A stretch of DNA of 9,066 nt, taken from the NCBI GenBank assembly GCA_030536565.1, contig JAUNPT010000094.1, forward strand, positions 1 to 9,066. The letters run 5' to 3'. The DNA comes from Eubacteriales bacterium. GTDB taxonomy: Bacteria > Bacillota > Clostridia > Lachnospirales > Lachnospiraceae. Position 1 is the stretch's first letter. Every line of letters begins with the position of its first letter. Under the pieces are notes generated by a model. That model had not been told where the DNA came from, searched no databases, and saw nothing but the letters and a program-made list of their open reading frames with translations. Made by a program: the position numbers and the translations under genes. Positions 1 through 6,744 of this stretch are shown in pieces.

Positions 1-1100
1 AGATGCTTAATGAGTTAAAAAGGGCAGAAAAGTTTATATTTATGGAGTATTTTATTGTTACGGAAAGTTATATGTGGAATACCATTCTTGAGATTTTAAA
101 GGAAAAGGTAAGACAGGGAGTGGAAGTCCGTTTCATGTATGACGGAATGTGCAGTCTTAAGCTGCTGCCATATGGTTATTATAAGGAGCTGGAAAAATTT
201 GGAATAAAGAGCCGTGCATTTTCACAGTTAAAACCGGTATTGTCAACATATCAAAATAACAGGGACCATAGAAAAATCCTGGTTATAGATGGTAAGGTGG
301 CTTTTACAGGAGGGATAAATCTTGCGGACGAGTATATCAATAAGGAAGTCCGTTTTGGCCATTGGAAAGATACGGCTGTTATGGTAAAAGGAAAGGCAGT
401 CAGAAGCTTCACATTGATGTTTTTGAAAATGTGGAATCTGTCCAAAAAAGAGAAAAGCATATCAAAAGATGAGCTGTATGAATATGTAGATTCCATTGAA
501 ACGCCGCTGCCTGCAGATGAAGATGAGAGTAAGGATTTGCTTTTGCATAGGGGAGGCAATGTTACGCCTTATGGGGATAATCCGTTTAGCAGGGAAAGAA
601 TTGGCAGGCAGGTGTATATTGATATTCTGAACCGTGCCAAAGAGTATGTCCACATTATGACGCCATATCTGATTTTAGATGACGAGATGCTTTCAGCGCT
701 GACTTACTGTGCTAAAAGAGGTGTTGAAACAATTATAATTATGCCTCATATTCCGGATAAGAAGTATGCTTTTCTTTTAGCCCATACATATTATAAGGAG
801 CTGATAGAGAATGGTGTGAAGATATACGAATATACACCGGGATTTGTTCATGCAAAGGTATTTGTTAGTGATGGAATAAGGGCATCAATCGGAACAATTA
901 ATCTCGATTTCAGAAGCTTGTATCTGCACTTTGAATGTGCTGCATATATATATAAGAATGGTGCTGTTAAGGACGTGGAAGCTGATTATCAGAATACACT
1001 TAAGGATTGTGGGGAGGTTACTATGGATATGGTTATCAAGTATCCGCTAAGGCATCGTATAGCAGGACAGCTTCTTCGTATAATTGCTCCGCTTATGTAA
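1..1100 (+). CDS. cls: cardiolipin synthase (phospholipase D family), 5'-truncated by window edge
   Basis: This is the C-terminal 365 residues of a bacterial cardiolipin synthase, which joins two phosphatidylglycerol molecules into cardiolipin at the cytoplasmic membrane. Two HKD active-site motifs are visible, counting from the first in-window Met: HRKILVID (H89, K91, D96) followed by FTGGINLADEY, and HAKVFVSD (H283, K285, D290) followed by SIGTINLDFRS. The two histidines form the phosphatidyl-enzyme intermediate and general acid in this family. The Met at position 3 is probably internal. Family members are about 480-510 residues with N-terminal membrane helices, none of which is seen here, and the first visible residues already belong to the first PLD domain. 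The ORF ends in TAA at 1098-1100. No clear terminator follows. The family call is firm; the exact paralogue is not. Confidence 0.93.
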   Translation, partial: MLNELKRAEKFIFMEYFIVTESYMWNTILEILKEKVRQGVEVRFMYDGMCSLKLLPYGYYKELEKFGIKSRAFSQLKPVLSTYQNNRDHRKILVIDGKVAFTGGINLADEYINKEVRFGHWKDTAVMVKGKAVRSFTLMFLKMWNLSKKEKSISKDELYEYVDSIETPLPADEDESKDLLLHRGGNVTPYGDNPFSRERIGRQVYIDILNRAKEYVHIMTPYLILDDEMLSALTYCAKRGVETIIIMPHIPDKKYAFLLAHTYYKELIENGVKIYEYTPGFVHAKVFVSDGIRASIGTINLDFRSLYLHFECAAYIYKNGAVKDVEADYQNTLKDCGEVTMDMVIKYPLRHRIAGQLLRIIAPLM

Positions 1101-1147
1101 CTTACGCTTATGTGACTTTCAGCATATGTGATTTCCTGCATAAATCA

Positions 1148-1176
1148 TTGTATTATTATACAATATGTAGTACAAT
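1148..1176 (+). promoter_or_regulatory. possible promoter of the HPr-like gene
   Basis: TTGTAT (1148-1153) and TACAAT (1171-1176) are separated by 17 bases. The -10 matches the consensus at 5 of 6 positions but the -35 only at 3 of 6. The direct repeat TACAATAT (1159-1166 and 1171-1178, 12-bp period) overlaps the -10. A start near 1183 would give a leader of about 58 nt before the gene at 1241. The rest of the 1101-1240 gap shows nothing recognisable except the ribosome binding site. Confidence 0.35.
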
Positions 1177-1240
1177 ATTGTTTAAGGCCTTGTCTGGTCT
1201 TAGTTTGTACGAAGTAGAGAAGGACAACGGAGGAAATAGT

Positions 1241-1477
1241 ATGTTAACAGTTTCAATTTTGTTGGATTCAGTAGAAAAGGTACAGAGGTTTGTCAGCGTA
1301 ATCAGCAAATATGCATGTTCATTTGATATTCAGTCCGGCCACAGCTATGTAGATGCTAAATCGCTGGTGGGAATTTTCAGCCTTGATATAAGTCAGGCAC
1401 TGCATTTAACAATTAATGGCGGTGAAACAGAAATGGAGGATATACTTAGGGATATTCAGGAGTTTATGGAATACTAA
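1241..1477 (+). CDS. HPr-like protein lacking the phosphorylatable histidine
   Basis: This 78-residue protein resembles HPr, the phosphocarrier of the sugar phosphotransferase system. Its second half fits the family: VDAKSLVGIFSLDIS at residues 37-51 aligns with the region around HPr Ser46 (K-S-x-x-G), so Ser41 is the likely counterpart. The N-terminal half should carry G-[IL]-H-A-R-P with the phospho-accepting His15, but the equivalent stretch (about residues 8-16) reads LDSVEKVQR. The PTS phosphotransfer role is therefore probably lost. A regulatory or structural role is possible, but no function can be assigned. The ATG start is supported by GGAGG at 1229-1233 with a 7-nt spacer. A longer reading frame exists upstream in this phase but overlaps the cardiolipin synthase gene and has no binding site. 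Confidence 0.8.
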   Translation: MLTVSILLDSVEKVQRFVSVISKYACSFDIQSGHSYVDAKSLVGIFSLDISQALHLTINGGETEMEDILRDIQEFMEY

Positions 1478-1510
1478 GAAGGCAGTGATATTTCATGAAC
1501 CGAAACATAA

Positions 1511-1554
1511 AAATCAGCGGGACAGTCATATTATTGTGACTGTCCCGCTGATTT
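1511..1554. terminator. bidirectional intrinsic terminator between HPr-like gene and tRNA-Leu
   Basis: The arms 1511-1528 (aaatcagcgggacagtca) and 1537-1554 form a perfect 18-bp inverted repeat with an 8-nt loop (1529-1536). Leftward it is followed by TTTTTATGTTT, a good U-tract for the tRNA transcript. Rightward the tract is weaker (ATTTCTAAAT) but can serve the HPr-like gene, whose stop lies 33 nt upstream. Its position between two convergent genes fits a shared terminator. Confidence 0.88.
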
Positions 1555-1566
1555 CTAAATATAAAG

Positions 1567-1650
1567 TGCGGAAAAAGGGATTTGAACCCTCACGTGGTAA
1601 CCCACACAAGAACCTGAATCTTGCTCGTCTGCCAATTCCGACATTTCCGC
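1567..1650 (-). tRNA. tRNA-Leu, anticodon CAG
   Basis: On the minus strand this 84-nt sequence folds as a type II tRNA. The acceptor stem is GCGGAAA/TTTCCGC with discriminator A at 1567. The D stem is TCG/CGA around GAATTGGCAGA. The anticodon stem is CAAGA/TCTTG with loop TTCAGGT, giving anticodon CAG (plus-strand 1614-1616) that reads CUG. The long variable arm is GTGG-GTTA-CCAC, and the T loop is TTCAAAT on GAGGG/CCCTT. The long variable arm and the D-loop sequence are typical of tRNA-Leu. CCA is not encoded (CTT follows the discriminator base), so it must be added by the CCA-adding enzyme. It is convergent with the HPr-like gene. Confidence 0.97.
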
Positions 1651-1696
1651 ATACATATGTTTCTATGAATAGTATTCACACAAACACGCAATAACT

Positions 1697-1725
1697 ATTT
1701 TACTTGTTATTATCAGTTATGTCAA
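1697..1725 (-). promoter_or_regulatory. sigma-70-type promoter of tRNA-Leu
   Basis: On the minus strand TTGACA (1725-1720), a perfect -35, is followed after exactly 17 nt by TAAAAT (1702-1697), a -10 with 5 of 6 matches. Transcription would start near 1690, about 40 nt before the mature tRNA 5' end at 1650. Confidence 0.8.
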
Positions 1726-1734
1726 TGATAAAAT
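1704..1734 (+). promoter_or_regulatory. probable promoter of the response regulator-kinase operon, overlapping the tRNA promoter
   Basis: TTGTTA at 1704-1709 lies 17 nt from GATAAA (1727-1732) and 19 nt from TAAAAT (1729-1734). Either pair could drive transcription starting near 1740. These boxes interleave with those of the minus-strand tRNA promoter. The leader after them (1735-1758) is almost pure A. The matches are moderate and the call rests partly on position. Confidence 0.4.
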
Positions 1735-1769
1735 GGAAAAAAATAAAAAAATAAAAAAAGGAGATTTAT

Positions 1770-2441
1770 ATGTATAAGGTGTTGATAGTTGAGGACGAAA
1801 AGGTTATTGCTGATGCATTGGCGGCACATCTTAGTAAATGGGGATATCAGGCAGTGTGCGTAAGTGATTTTCAGGACGTTTTAGGAATATTTGAAACGGA
1901 GCAGCCGCATATTGTGCTTATGGATATAGGCCTTCCTTTTTTTAATGGATATCACTGGTGTACACAGATTCGTAAGATATCGAAGGCACCTGTTATTTTT
2001 CTGTCGTCTATGTCTGATAATATGAATATTGTTATGGCAATTAATATGGGTGGAGATGATTTTATAACTAAGCCATATGATCTTAATGTAGTAGTGGCAA
2101 AGATCTGGGCGCTGATAAGAAGAACATATGATTTTACAGACAATTCTAATATTATTGAGCATAATGGCTGTGTGCTGAATATGAATGACCAGACGTTTAC
2201 ATATAACACTAATAAAGTGGAGCTTACAAGAAACGAATACAGAATACTGCAGTGTCTTCTTGAGAATACAGGAAGGGTTGTGTCACGCGACAGGATTATG
2301 GAAAAGCTGTGGGAGGATGAGGCCTTTGTAGATGACAACACACTTACTGTAAATATTACAAGGCTTAGAAAAAAACTGGAGGACGCAGGAGTGAAGGATT
2401 ACATAAAAACTAAAAAAGGAGTGGGATATATTATTTCATGA
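1770..2441 (+). CDS. bceR: OmpR-family response regulator, BceR type
   Basis: This 223-residue DNA-binding response regulator has a receiver domain (about 1-118) with acidic pocket E8-D9, phospho-acceptor D52 in LMDIGLPFFNG, the switch Ser at 79-80 (FLSS) and the invariant K101-P102. A winged-helix domain follows (about 127-223), with the recognition-helix stretch DDNTLTVNITRLRKKL and the C-terminal hairpin KTKKGVGYII. The FxNGYxWC sequence after the phosphorylation site and the adjoining loop-less kinase point to the BceR/GraR group, which activates antimicrobial-peptide transporter genes. The start is well supported by AAGGAG at 1758-1763 with 6-nt spacing. The stop overlaps the kinase start by 4 bp (ATGA), so the two are translationally coupled. 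The probable target is the transporter operon at 6838, upstream of which a matching site is found. Confidence 0.93.
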   Translation: MYKVLIVEDEKVIADALAAHLSKWGYQAVCVSDFQDVLGIFETEQPHIVLMDIGLPFFNGYHWCTQIRKISKAPVIFLSSMSDNMNIVMAINMGGDDFITKPYDLNVVVAKIWALIRRTYDFTDNSNIIEHNGCVLNMNDQTFTYNTNKVELTRNEYRILQCLLENTGRVVSRDRIMEKLWEDEAFVDDNTLTVNITRLRKKLEDAGVKDYIKTKKGVGYIIS

Positions 2442-3466
2442 AAAATGTAAGCTTGTATCTGAAAAGCAGAGTTAGAATAATAGCAGCAGTAATTATAACG
2501 GCAGTTGTTTGGACAGTGGTGTTTTTTCTTTATTCAGTTCCGGCTGCGCCAATTATATATGCTTATGAGCTTTTGGGTTTTATGTCTGTTGTGGCTGTAT
2601 TGTTTGATTATACTGCATTTTACAGAAAGCATAAGGAATTGAAGCGCGCTATTAAATGTGATGAGATTTTCCATGTGAGGCTGTATGAAACAAATAATCA
2701 GATTGAAAAGGATTATCAGGAGCTTGTAGCTCATGTTATTGAACAGAAACATCAGGCAGAGGATTTAAGAATAAAAGCAATGACACAGATGCGTGATTAT
2801 TATTGCTTATGGGCCCATCAGATTAAAACGCCAATTGCTGCCATGGATATGCTGCTTAAGGGAAAAGATGAGATTGATGGGACAGCCTGCAGCATAGATG
2901 TTTCTGAACTTAAAAGACAGCTGTTTAATGTTGACTTCTATGTTGATGCAGTGATGAATTACCTGCGTCTGGAGGGATTATCATCTGATTTTGTATTTAA
3001 GACTGTTTCTGTTAACACGGTTGTTAAAAAAGCTGTTAAGAAGTTCGCTGCCCAGTTTATAGGCAGGAAAATATCAATCAGCCTTAAGAATCTTGAATGC
3101 AATGTAAAAACAGATGAAAAATGGCTTGGCTTTATAATTGAGCAGATTATTTCAAATGCAGTTAAATACACTCAGACGGGTGGTAAAATAAAGATATATA
3201 TGAAGGAAACATTTAACAGCTCATATAGGGTTCTGGTGATTGAGGATAATGGAATTGGTATTTTAGATGAAGACATTCCGAGAATATTTGAGAGAGGATA
3301 TACAGGTTACAATGGGAGAATGGGTACAAAATCATCGGGAATTGGATTGTACTTAAGTAAAAAAGCAGCTGATAAGCTGGGAGTTACTTTGAGTATTCAC
3401 TCCCAGCTTAACAAGGGGACAAAGGTTTTGATTGATATTACACAAAAACATATGGAGCATGAATAA
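2438..3466 (+). CDS. bceS: intramembrane-sensing histidine kinase, BceS type
   Basis: This 342-residue membrane sensor kinase has two closely spaced membrane helices (about 12-33 and 38-58) with only a few residues outside. That is characteristic of BceS/GraS-type kinases, which sense through a partner ABC transporter rather than by binding ligand directly. The phospho-accepting histidine is H127 in YCLWAHQIKTPIAAM, a signature of this group. The ATPase domain has the N box (EQIISNAVKYT, N240), the G1 box (EDNGIGI, 269-275) and the G2 box (SSGIGLYLSKK, 299-309). Start and regulator stop share ATGA, so the pair is one operon. The gene ends 4 bp from the stop of nadC on the opposite strand, and a strong hairpin lies within its last 100 bases. 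The substrate (bacitracin, a lantibiotic or another peptide) cannot be told from sequence. Confidence 0.93.
   Translation: MKNVSLYLKSRVRIIAAVIITAVVWTVVFFLYSVPAAPIIYAYELLGFMSVVAVLFDYTAFYRKHKELKRAIKCDEIFHVRLYETNNQIEKDYQELVAHVIEQKHQAEDLRIKAMTQMRDYYCLWAHQIKTPIAAMDMLLKGKDEIDGTACSIDVSELKRQLFNVDFYVDAVMNYLRLEGLSSDFVFKTVSVNTVVKKAVKKFAAQFIGRKISISLKNLECNVKTDEKWLGFIIEQIISNAVKYTQTGGKIKIYMKETFNSSYRVLVIEDNGIGILDEDIPRIFERGYTGYNGRMGTKSSGIGLYLSKKAADKLGVTLSIHSQLNKGTKVLIDITQKHMEHE
3373..3410 (-). terminator. perfect 12-bp hairpin inside the kinase 3' end, possible antisense-side terminator of the nad operon
   Basis: TAAGCTGGGAGT (3373-3384) and ACTCCCAGCTTA (3399-3410) pair perfectly around a 14-nt loop. Read leftward, the hairpin begins 61 nt past the nadC stop, and six U residues (3364-3359) begin 8 nt after the stem. 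That spacing is longer than in a classical intrinsic terminator. Read rightward there is no U-tract. It could end nad transcripts, or be an mRNA structure of no known role. Confidence 0.33.
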
Positions 3467-3470
3467 ATTC

Positions 3471-4325
3471 TTATTCAACCGGATGCAGATTTTTAAGTGA
3501 GATATCAAGGATTGGAGCTGAGTGTGTCAGGGCACCGCTTGATATATAGTCTACACCAATGTTTATAAGCTTTTCAATATTATCACGTGTTACGTTGCCT
3601 GAACATTCAGTCAAAGCGCGTCCGTTGATGATTTTTACAGCTTCGGTCATCATTTCAGCAGTCATATTATCAAGCATAATTATGTCAGCGCCTGCTTCAA
3701 CTGCTTCACGAACCTGCTCGAGATTTTCTACCTCAACTTCAATTTTTCTTACAAAAGGAGCATATTGTTTAGCCATGGCAACAGCCTCTTTAACACCGCC
3801 GGCAGCACCGATATGGTTATCCTTTAAAAGAACTCCGTCGGAAAGGTTATAGCGGTGGTTGTAACCACCTCCGGCTTTAACAGCATATTTTTCAAATATT
3901 CTGTTGTTTGGAGTTGTTTTTCTGGTATCTAACAGCTTTGTTTTACTGTTTTTCAGAAGGTCTGCAATTGAACGGGTATATGTAGCAATTCCGCTCATGC
4001 GCTGAAGATAATTGAGTGCTGTTCTTTCACCTGAAAGAAGTACGCGTATGTCACCGCGAATGGTTGCCATTAGCTGCCCGGCTTTAACATTGTCTGAATC
4101 TTTACAGTAGAATATAAATTCTGTTTTGTCGTCAAGTAATTCAAATACTCTTTTGAATATGTCAAGTCCTGCAATTACACCGTCCTGTTTGCAGATTAGT
4201 GAAACCTCGCCAAGCTTAGGCTCTGGCATAACCGCATTAGTTGAAATGTCCTCGCTTGTAATATCCTCGGCAAGAGCCTGTAATATGAGATTATCTGCAT
4301 TTAGCTTCATTGATATGCTGTTCAT
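3471..4325 (-). CDS. nadC: nicotinate-nucleotide pyrophosphorylase (quinolinate phosphoribosyltransferase)
   Basis: NadC condenses quinolinate with PRPP and decarboxylates it to nicotinate mononucleotide, the last step shared by de novo NAD synthesis. The 284-residue length is normal for the family. Recognisable family motifs are SGERTALNYLQRMSGIAT (98-115), LDTRKTTP (132-139), the H157-R158 pair, LLKDNH (166-171), the EVEVE strand (196-200), IMLDN (216-220) and the terminal SSGALTHSAP (262-271), in the order of the substrate-binding alpha/beta barrel. The start overlaps the end of nadB by 35 bp, so translation is probably coupled. A weak AAAGGA lies about 12 nt upstream of the chosen ATG. 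Met6 (at 4310) is an alternative start but has no better site. The gene is last in the operon and converges on the kinase gene. Confidence 0.96.
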   Translation of the reverse strand: MNSISMKLNADNLILQALAEDITSEDISTNAVMPEPKLGEVSLICKQDGVIAGLDIFKRVFELLDDKTEFIFYCKDSDNVKAGQLMATIRGDIRVLLSGERTALNYLQRMSGIATYTRSIADLLKNSKTKLLDTRKTTPNNRIFEKYAVKAGGGYNHRYNLSDGVLLKDNHIGAAGGVKEAVAMAKQYAPFVRKIEVEVENLEQVREAVEAGADIIMLDNMTAEMMTEAVKIINGRALTECSGNVTRDNIEKLINIGVDYISSGALTHSAPILDISLKNLHPVE

Positions 4326-5661
4326 GTGTCTTTTTCATCCTTTCTATTTCGTCAAATATAAGTTTTTTGTTATCACTTTGTAGTTTGTCATAATTTTTGA
4401 AGATGCCAGAATCTATAGATTTTAGAGCCTTCTGTATAGTAGAATCGGAAATTTTATCATTATATTTTCTGATAATATCACAGGCTGCCCGTTCTGCAAA
4501 TACCAGACTTTCAAGAAGCGAGTTGCTGGCAAGCCTGTTGGCACCATGAACTCCATTGCAGCTTGTTTCACCTACTGCATACAGATGTTTCATGGAGGTC
4601 TGGCTGTAGCGGCCGACATCTACACCACCCATAAAATAGTGCTGGGCAGGAACTACAGGAATGGCCTCCTTAGTCACGTCATAGCCTTCTAAAAGACAGT
4701 GCTTATATATGTTTGGAAAATGGCTTATTATATCTGATTTGTCCAGTGGGGCCATGGAAAGCCATACATAAGGCTTGTTATCCTCCTCCATCTGTTTATA
4801 TATAGCATTTGCAACAACATCTCTTGGCAAAAGCTCATCAATAAAACGCTCGCCGCTGTTGTTGTACAGTAAAGCACCTTCTCCGCGTACAGATTCTGAA
4901 ATCAGAAAACGTCTTCCGGATTTTTTGGAATAAAGAGTAGTTGGGTGAATCTGTATATAATCAATATTCTGCAGTTTAATATTGTGCCTTAAAGAAATGG
5001 CAAGAGCATCACCGGTAAGATGTCTGAAGTTAGTGGAGTGTTCATACAGGCCTCCGATTCCTCCACATGCCCATATTGTAAAGTCTGCCATAATGGTAAG
5101 GAGGTTGTGTTTTTCTTTGTTGGAGCGGCATATGATTCCGCAGCAGGTATTGTCTGCTTCGATAATATCAAGCATTGTAATATCCTCAATTATTGATACA
5201 TTTGGCAGTTTATTAACCTGAGCTAGAAGCTTGCTTGTAATTTCCTTTCCGGTGATATCTTCGTGGAAAAGTATGCGTGGGGTGGAGTGGGCCCCTTCTC
5301 TTGTATATACTAATTCTCCGTTAGCATCTCTTTCAAAATCCACGCCATAGTGTATAAGTGCGTTGGCAATGCTTCTTGATGAACGGATCATTATATCCAC
5401 AGAATCTTTGTTGTTTTCATAGTGACCGGCTCTCATAGTGTCTTCAAAATAACTGTCATAGTCATCATCATTTTTTAATACACACATTCCACCCTGTGCC
5501 AGAAATGAATCACTGCTTTTTATATCAGACTTGGTAATTATGATGATTTTTTTGTCACGGGGAAGATTCAGCGCCGCAAAAAGTCCGGCTACGCCGCAGC
5601 CGGCAATTACAATATCGGTATTTATATTGAGACTTACATTTTCAATAAAATTATTTTTCAT
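4291..5661 (-). CDS. nadB: L-aspartate oxidase
   Basis: NadB is a soluble flavoprotein that oxidises L-aspartate to iminoaspartate, which NadA consumes. Counting from the chosen start, the FAD-binding motif is GCGVAG (21-26), followed by DSFLAQGG (51-58), REGAHSTPRI (121-130), the substrate-site segments IHPTT (238-242) and SESVRGEGA (255-263) with R259, H341 in PAQHYFMGG, and the second FAD segment GETSCNGVHGANRLASNSLLE (364-384). These separate it from the related fumarate reductase and succinate dehydrogenase flavoproteins, as does its position between nadA and nadC. I chose the ATG at 5661 because GGAG (5671-5668) stands 6 nt upstream. The in-frame ATG at 5673 would add four residues but has AGGA directly against it. 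At 456 residues it is shorter than the 540-residue E. coli enzyme, mainly in the C-terminal helical domain. Confidence 0.95.
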   Translation of the reverse strand: MKNNFIENVSLNINTDIVIAGCGVAGLFAALNLPRDKKIIIITKSDIKSSDSFLAQGGMCVLKNDDDYDSYFEDTMRAGHYENNKDSVDIMIRSSRSIANALIHYGVDFERDANGELVYTREGAHSTPRILFHEDITGKEITSKLLAQVNKLPNVSIIEDITMLDIIEADNTCCGIICRSNKEKHNLLTIMADFTIWACGGIGGLYEHSTNFRHLTGDALAISLRHNIKLQNIDYIQIHPTTLYSKKSGRRFLISESVRGEGALLYNNSGERFIDELLPRDVVANAIYKQMEEDNKPYVWLSMAPLDKSDIISHFPNIYKHCLLEGYDVTKEAIPVVPAQHYFMGGVDVGRYSQTSMKHLYAVGETSCNGVHGANRLASNSLLESLVFAERAACDIIRKYNDKISDSTIQKALKSIDSGIFKNYDKLQSDNKKLIFDEIERMKKTHEQHINEAKCR

Positions 5662-5675
5662 AAGAAACTCCATTC

Positions 5676-6596
5676 CTATCTGGCGAGTTCAAGCATTCTT
5701 GTAAGTGGAAGACTTGCGCGGCTTATGACGTCGTTCGATACATTGACAACATTTGCTTCGTTAATAAGTGCATCACGTACTTTTTCAAGAGTTACCTTTT
5801 TCATGTTAGGACAAAGCTGGTCTGAACTGGCTAAATAGAAATGTTTATCAGGATTCTTCATCGTCAGTTCATAAAGAACACCAGATTCTGTACAGATAAT
5901 ATATTCGCTTGCATCACAGCCGGAAGCATAATCAATAATTCCGGAAGTGCTTCCTATATAATCCGCAAGCTCAAGTACATTAAGAGTGCATTCAGGGTGT
6001 ACTAAGACTCTGGCATTTGGATGTTCAGCCATGGCTTTTAAAACATTTTCTTTTGTAATGTCCTTGTGGACATGGCAGAAGCCATCGTTGAATATGAAAT
6101 TTTTTTCGGGTACAAGTGATGCTATGTAACGTCCAAGATTTTCATCAGGTATAAAGAATATATTTTTGTTTGGAAGCGCTCTGACAATTTTAAGTGCATT
6201 AGATGAAGTAACGCATACATCAGAGTGTTTTTTTAGCTCAGCAGTAGAATTGATATAACAGACGACTGCGAGATCGTCATATTCCTGTCTTATTTTTTCA
6301 ATATAATCTGCGTCTGCCATATGAGCCATAGGGCAGTTTGCAAGCATGTCCGGCATTATTACCTTTTTATCAGGATTCAGCATCTTGGCACTTTCTCCCA
6401 TAAAGGACACACCGCAGAAAACTATAGTCTGTTGCGGAACTTCGGTGGCTTTCTGGGCAAGAAAGTAAGAGTCCCCTATGAAATCAGCAATATCCTGTAC
6501 TTCATTGGCTACGTAATAATGTGCCAGAATTACAGCATCTTTTTCTTTCTTAAGTCTGTTGATTTCCTTTTTGATTTCATCTGATTTAGCGTCCAT
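5676..6596 (-). CDS. nadA: quinolinate synthase
   Basis: NadA is a [4Fe-4S] enzyme that condenses iminoaspartate with dihydroxyacetone phosphate to quinolinate. The 306-residue product shows LAHYYV near the N-terminus (24-29), GDSYFLAQKA (41-50), CGVSFMGESAKML (61-73), and three cysteines placed like the cluster ligands of the family: C88 (MLANCPMAH), C174 (DGFCHVHKDI) and C262 (QLCPNMK). VHPEC at 199-203 is also a conserved family segment. The start at 6596 gives the usual length and has GGAGG 4 nt upstream. The frame is open to 6686, but that extension would be read across the leader palindrome and the promoter -10, so it is not used. The stop lies 14 bp before the preferred nadB start. The gene is first in the operon. 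The oxygen-labile cluster suits an anaerobe. Confidence 0.96.
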   Translation of the reverse strand: MDAKSDEIKKEINRLKKEKDAVILAHYYVANEVQDIADFIGDSYFLAQKATEVPQQTIVFCGVSFMGESAKMLNPDKKVIMPDMLANCPMAHMADADYIEKIRQEYDDLAVVCYINSTAELKKHSDVCVTSSNALKIVRALPNKNIFFIPDENLGRYIASLVPEKNFIFNDGFCHVHKDITKENVLKAMAEHPNARVLVHPECTLNVLELADYIGSTSGIIDYASGCDASEYIICTESGVLYELTMKNPDKHFYLASSDQLCPNMKKVTLEKVRDALINEANVVNVSNDVISRASLPLTRMLELAR

Positions 6597-6611
6597 GGTA
6601 CCTCCATTATC

Positions 6612-6629
6612 CTGTACATATATGTACAG
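6612..6629. promoter_or_regulatory. 18-bp perfect palindrome in the nadABC leader, candidate operator
   Basis: CTGTACATATATGTACAG is its own reverse complement. It lies about 22-39 nt downstream of the predicted nad transcription start and just upstream of the nadA ribosome binding site. That suits a dimeric repressor that blocks elongation, or, as RNA, a 7-bp stem with a UAUA loop close to the GGAGG. De novo NAD operons in Firmicutes are commonly controlled by a niacin-responsive repressor (NiaR/NadR, formerly YrxA), but I cannot confirm from memory that this matches its site. Confidence 0.5.
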
Positions 6630-6657
6630 ATATTTTTCAATAGTTACAATGATTGCC

Positions 6658-6686
6658 ATTATAACACTTGTTTTTGCAGCTGACAA
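6658..6686 (-). promoter_or_regulatory. promoter of the nadABC operon
   Basis: On the minus strand TTGTCA (6686-6681) and TATAAT (6663-6658) are 17 nt apart, and a TG one base upstream of the -10 (TGTTATAAT) adds an extended -10 element. Transcription should start near 6651, leaving a leader of about 55 nt that contains the 18-bp palindrome and GGAGG before the nadA ATG at 6596. Confidence 0.82.
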
Positions 6687-6730
6687 GACAGTTGTAAAGA
6701 AAATGTGTAAGGAATGTAAAATGGGATTTC

Positions 6731-6744
6731 TTACAAAAATGTAA
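6731..6744 (+). promoter_or_regulatory. BceR-type operator TTACA-N4-TGTAA upstream of the ABC transporter
   Basis: TTACA (6731-6735), AAAA, TGTAA (6740-6744) matches the inverted repeat TNACA-N4-TGTAA described for BceR-like regulators of peptide-antibiotic transporters. A further CGTAA follows at 6751-6755, 11 bp on. Three more TGTAA copies lie at 6693, 6706 and 6715. The element sits roughly 40-65 bp upstream of the candidate bceA promoter boxes, which fits an activator site. It links the transporter to the regulator gene 4.3 kb away. Confidence 0.68.

Noticed and set aside
251..653. Minus-strand reading frames opposite the cardiolipin synthase gene
   Set aside because: They are shadows of a strongly coding gene, without recognisable domains or ribosome binding sites.
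1416..1694. A 92-codon plus-strand reading frame after the HPr-like gene
   Set aside because: It runs through the terminator hairpin and across the tRNA-Leu gene, and has no ribosome binding site. It is a chance frame.
1735..1758. A-rich tract upstream of the response regulator
   Set aside because: It was considered as a curved or repeat element, but A-rich leaders before the ribosome binding site are ordinary in AT-rich Firmicutes.
3461..3476. Inverted repeat GAATAA-ATTC-TTATTC spanning both stop codons
   Set aside because: It arises because both convergent genes end in GAA TAA. It is short and AU-only apart from one pair per arm, so not a convincing terminator.
5585..5603. GC-rich inverted repeat CCGGCT-N7-AGCCGG near the nadB 5' end
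   Set aside because: It lies in the codons for the glycine-rich FAD motif (GCGVAG), where repeated GGC/GCC codons readily give such pairing. No U-tract follows.
6597..6686. N-terminal extension of nadA up to 6686
   Set aside because: It crosses the leader palindrome and the -10 box of the predicted promoter, is not family-like, and the inner ATG at 6596 has GGAGG just upstream.
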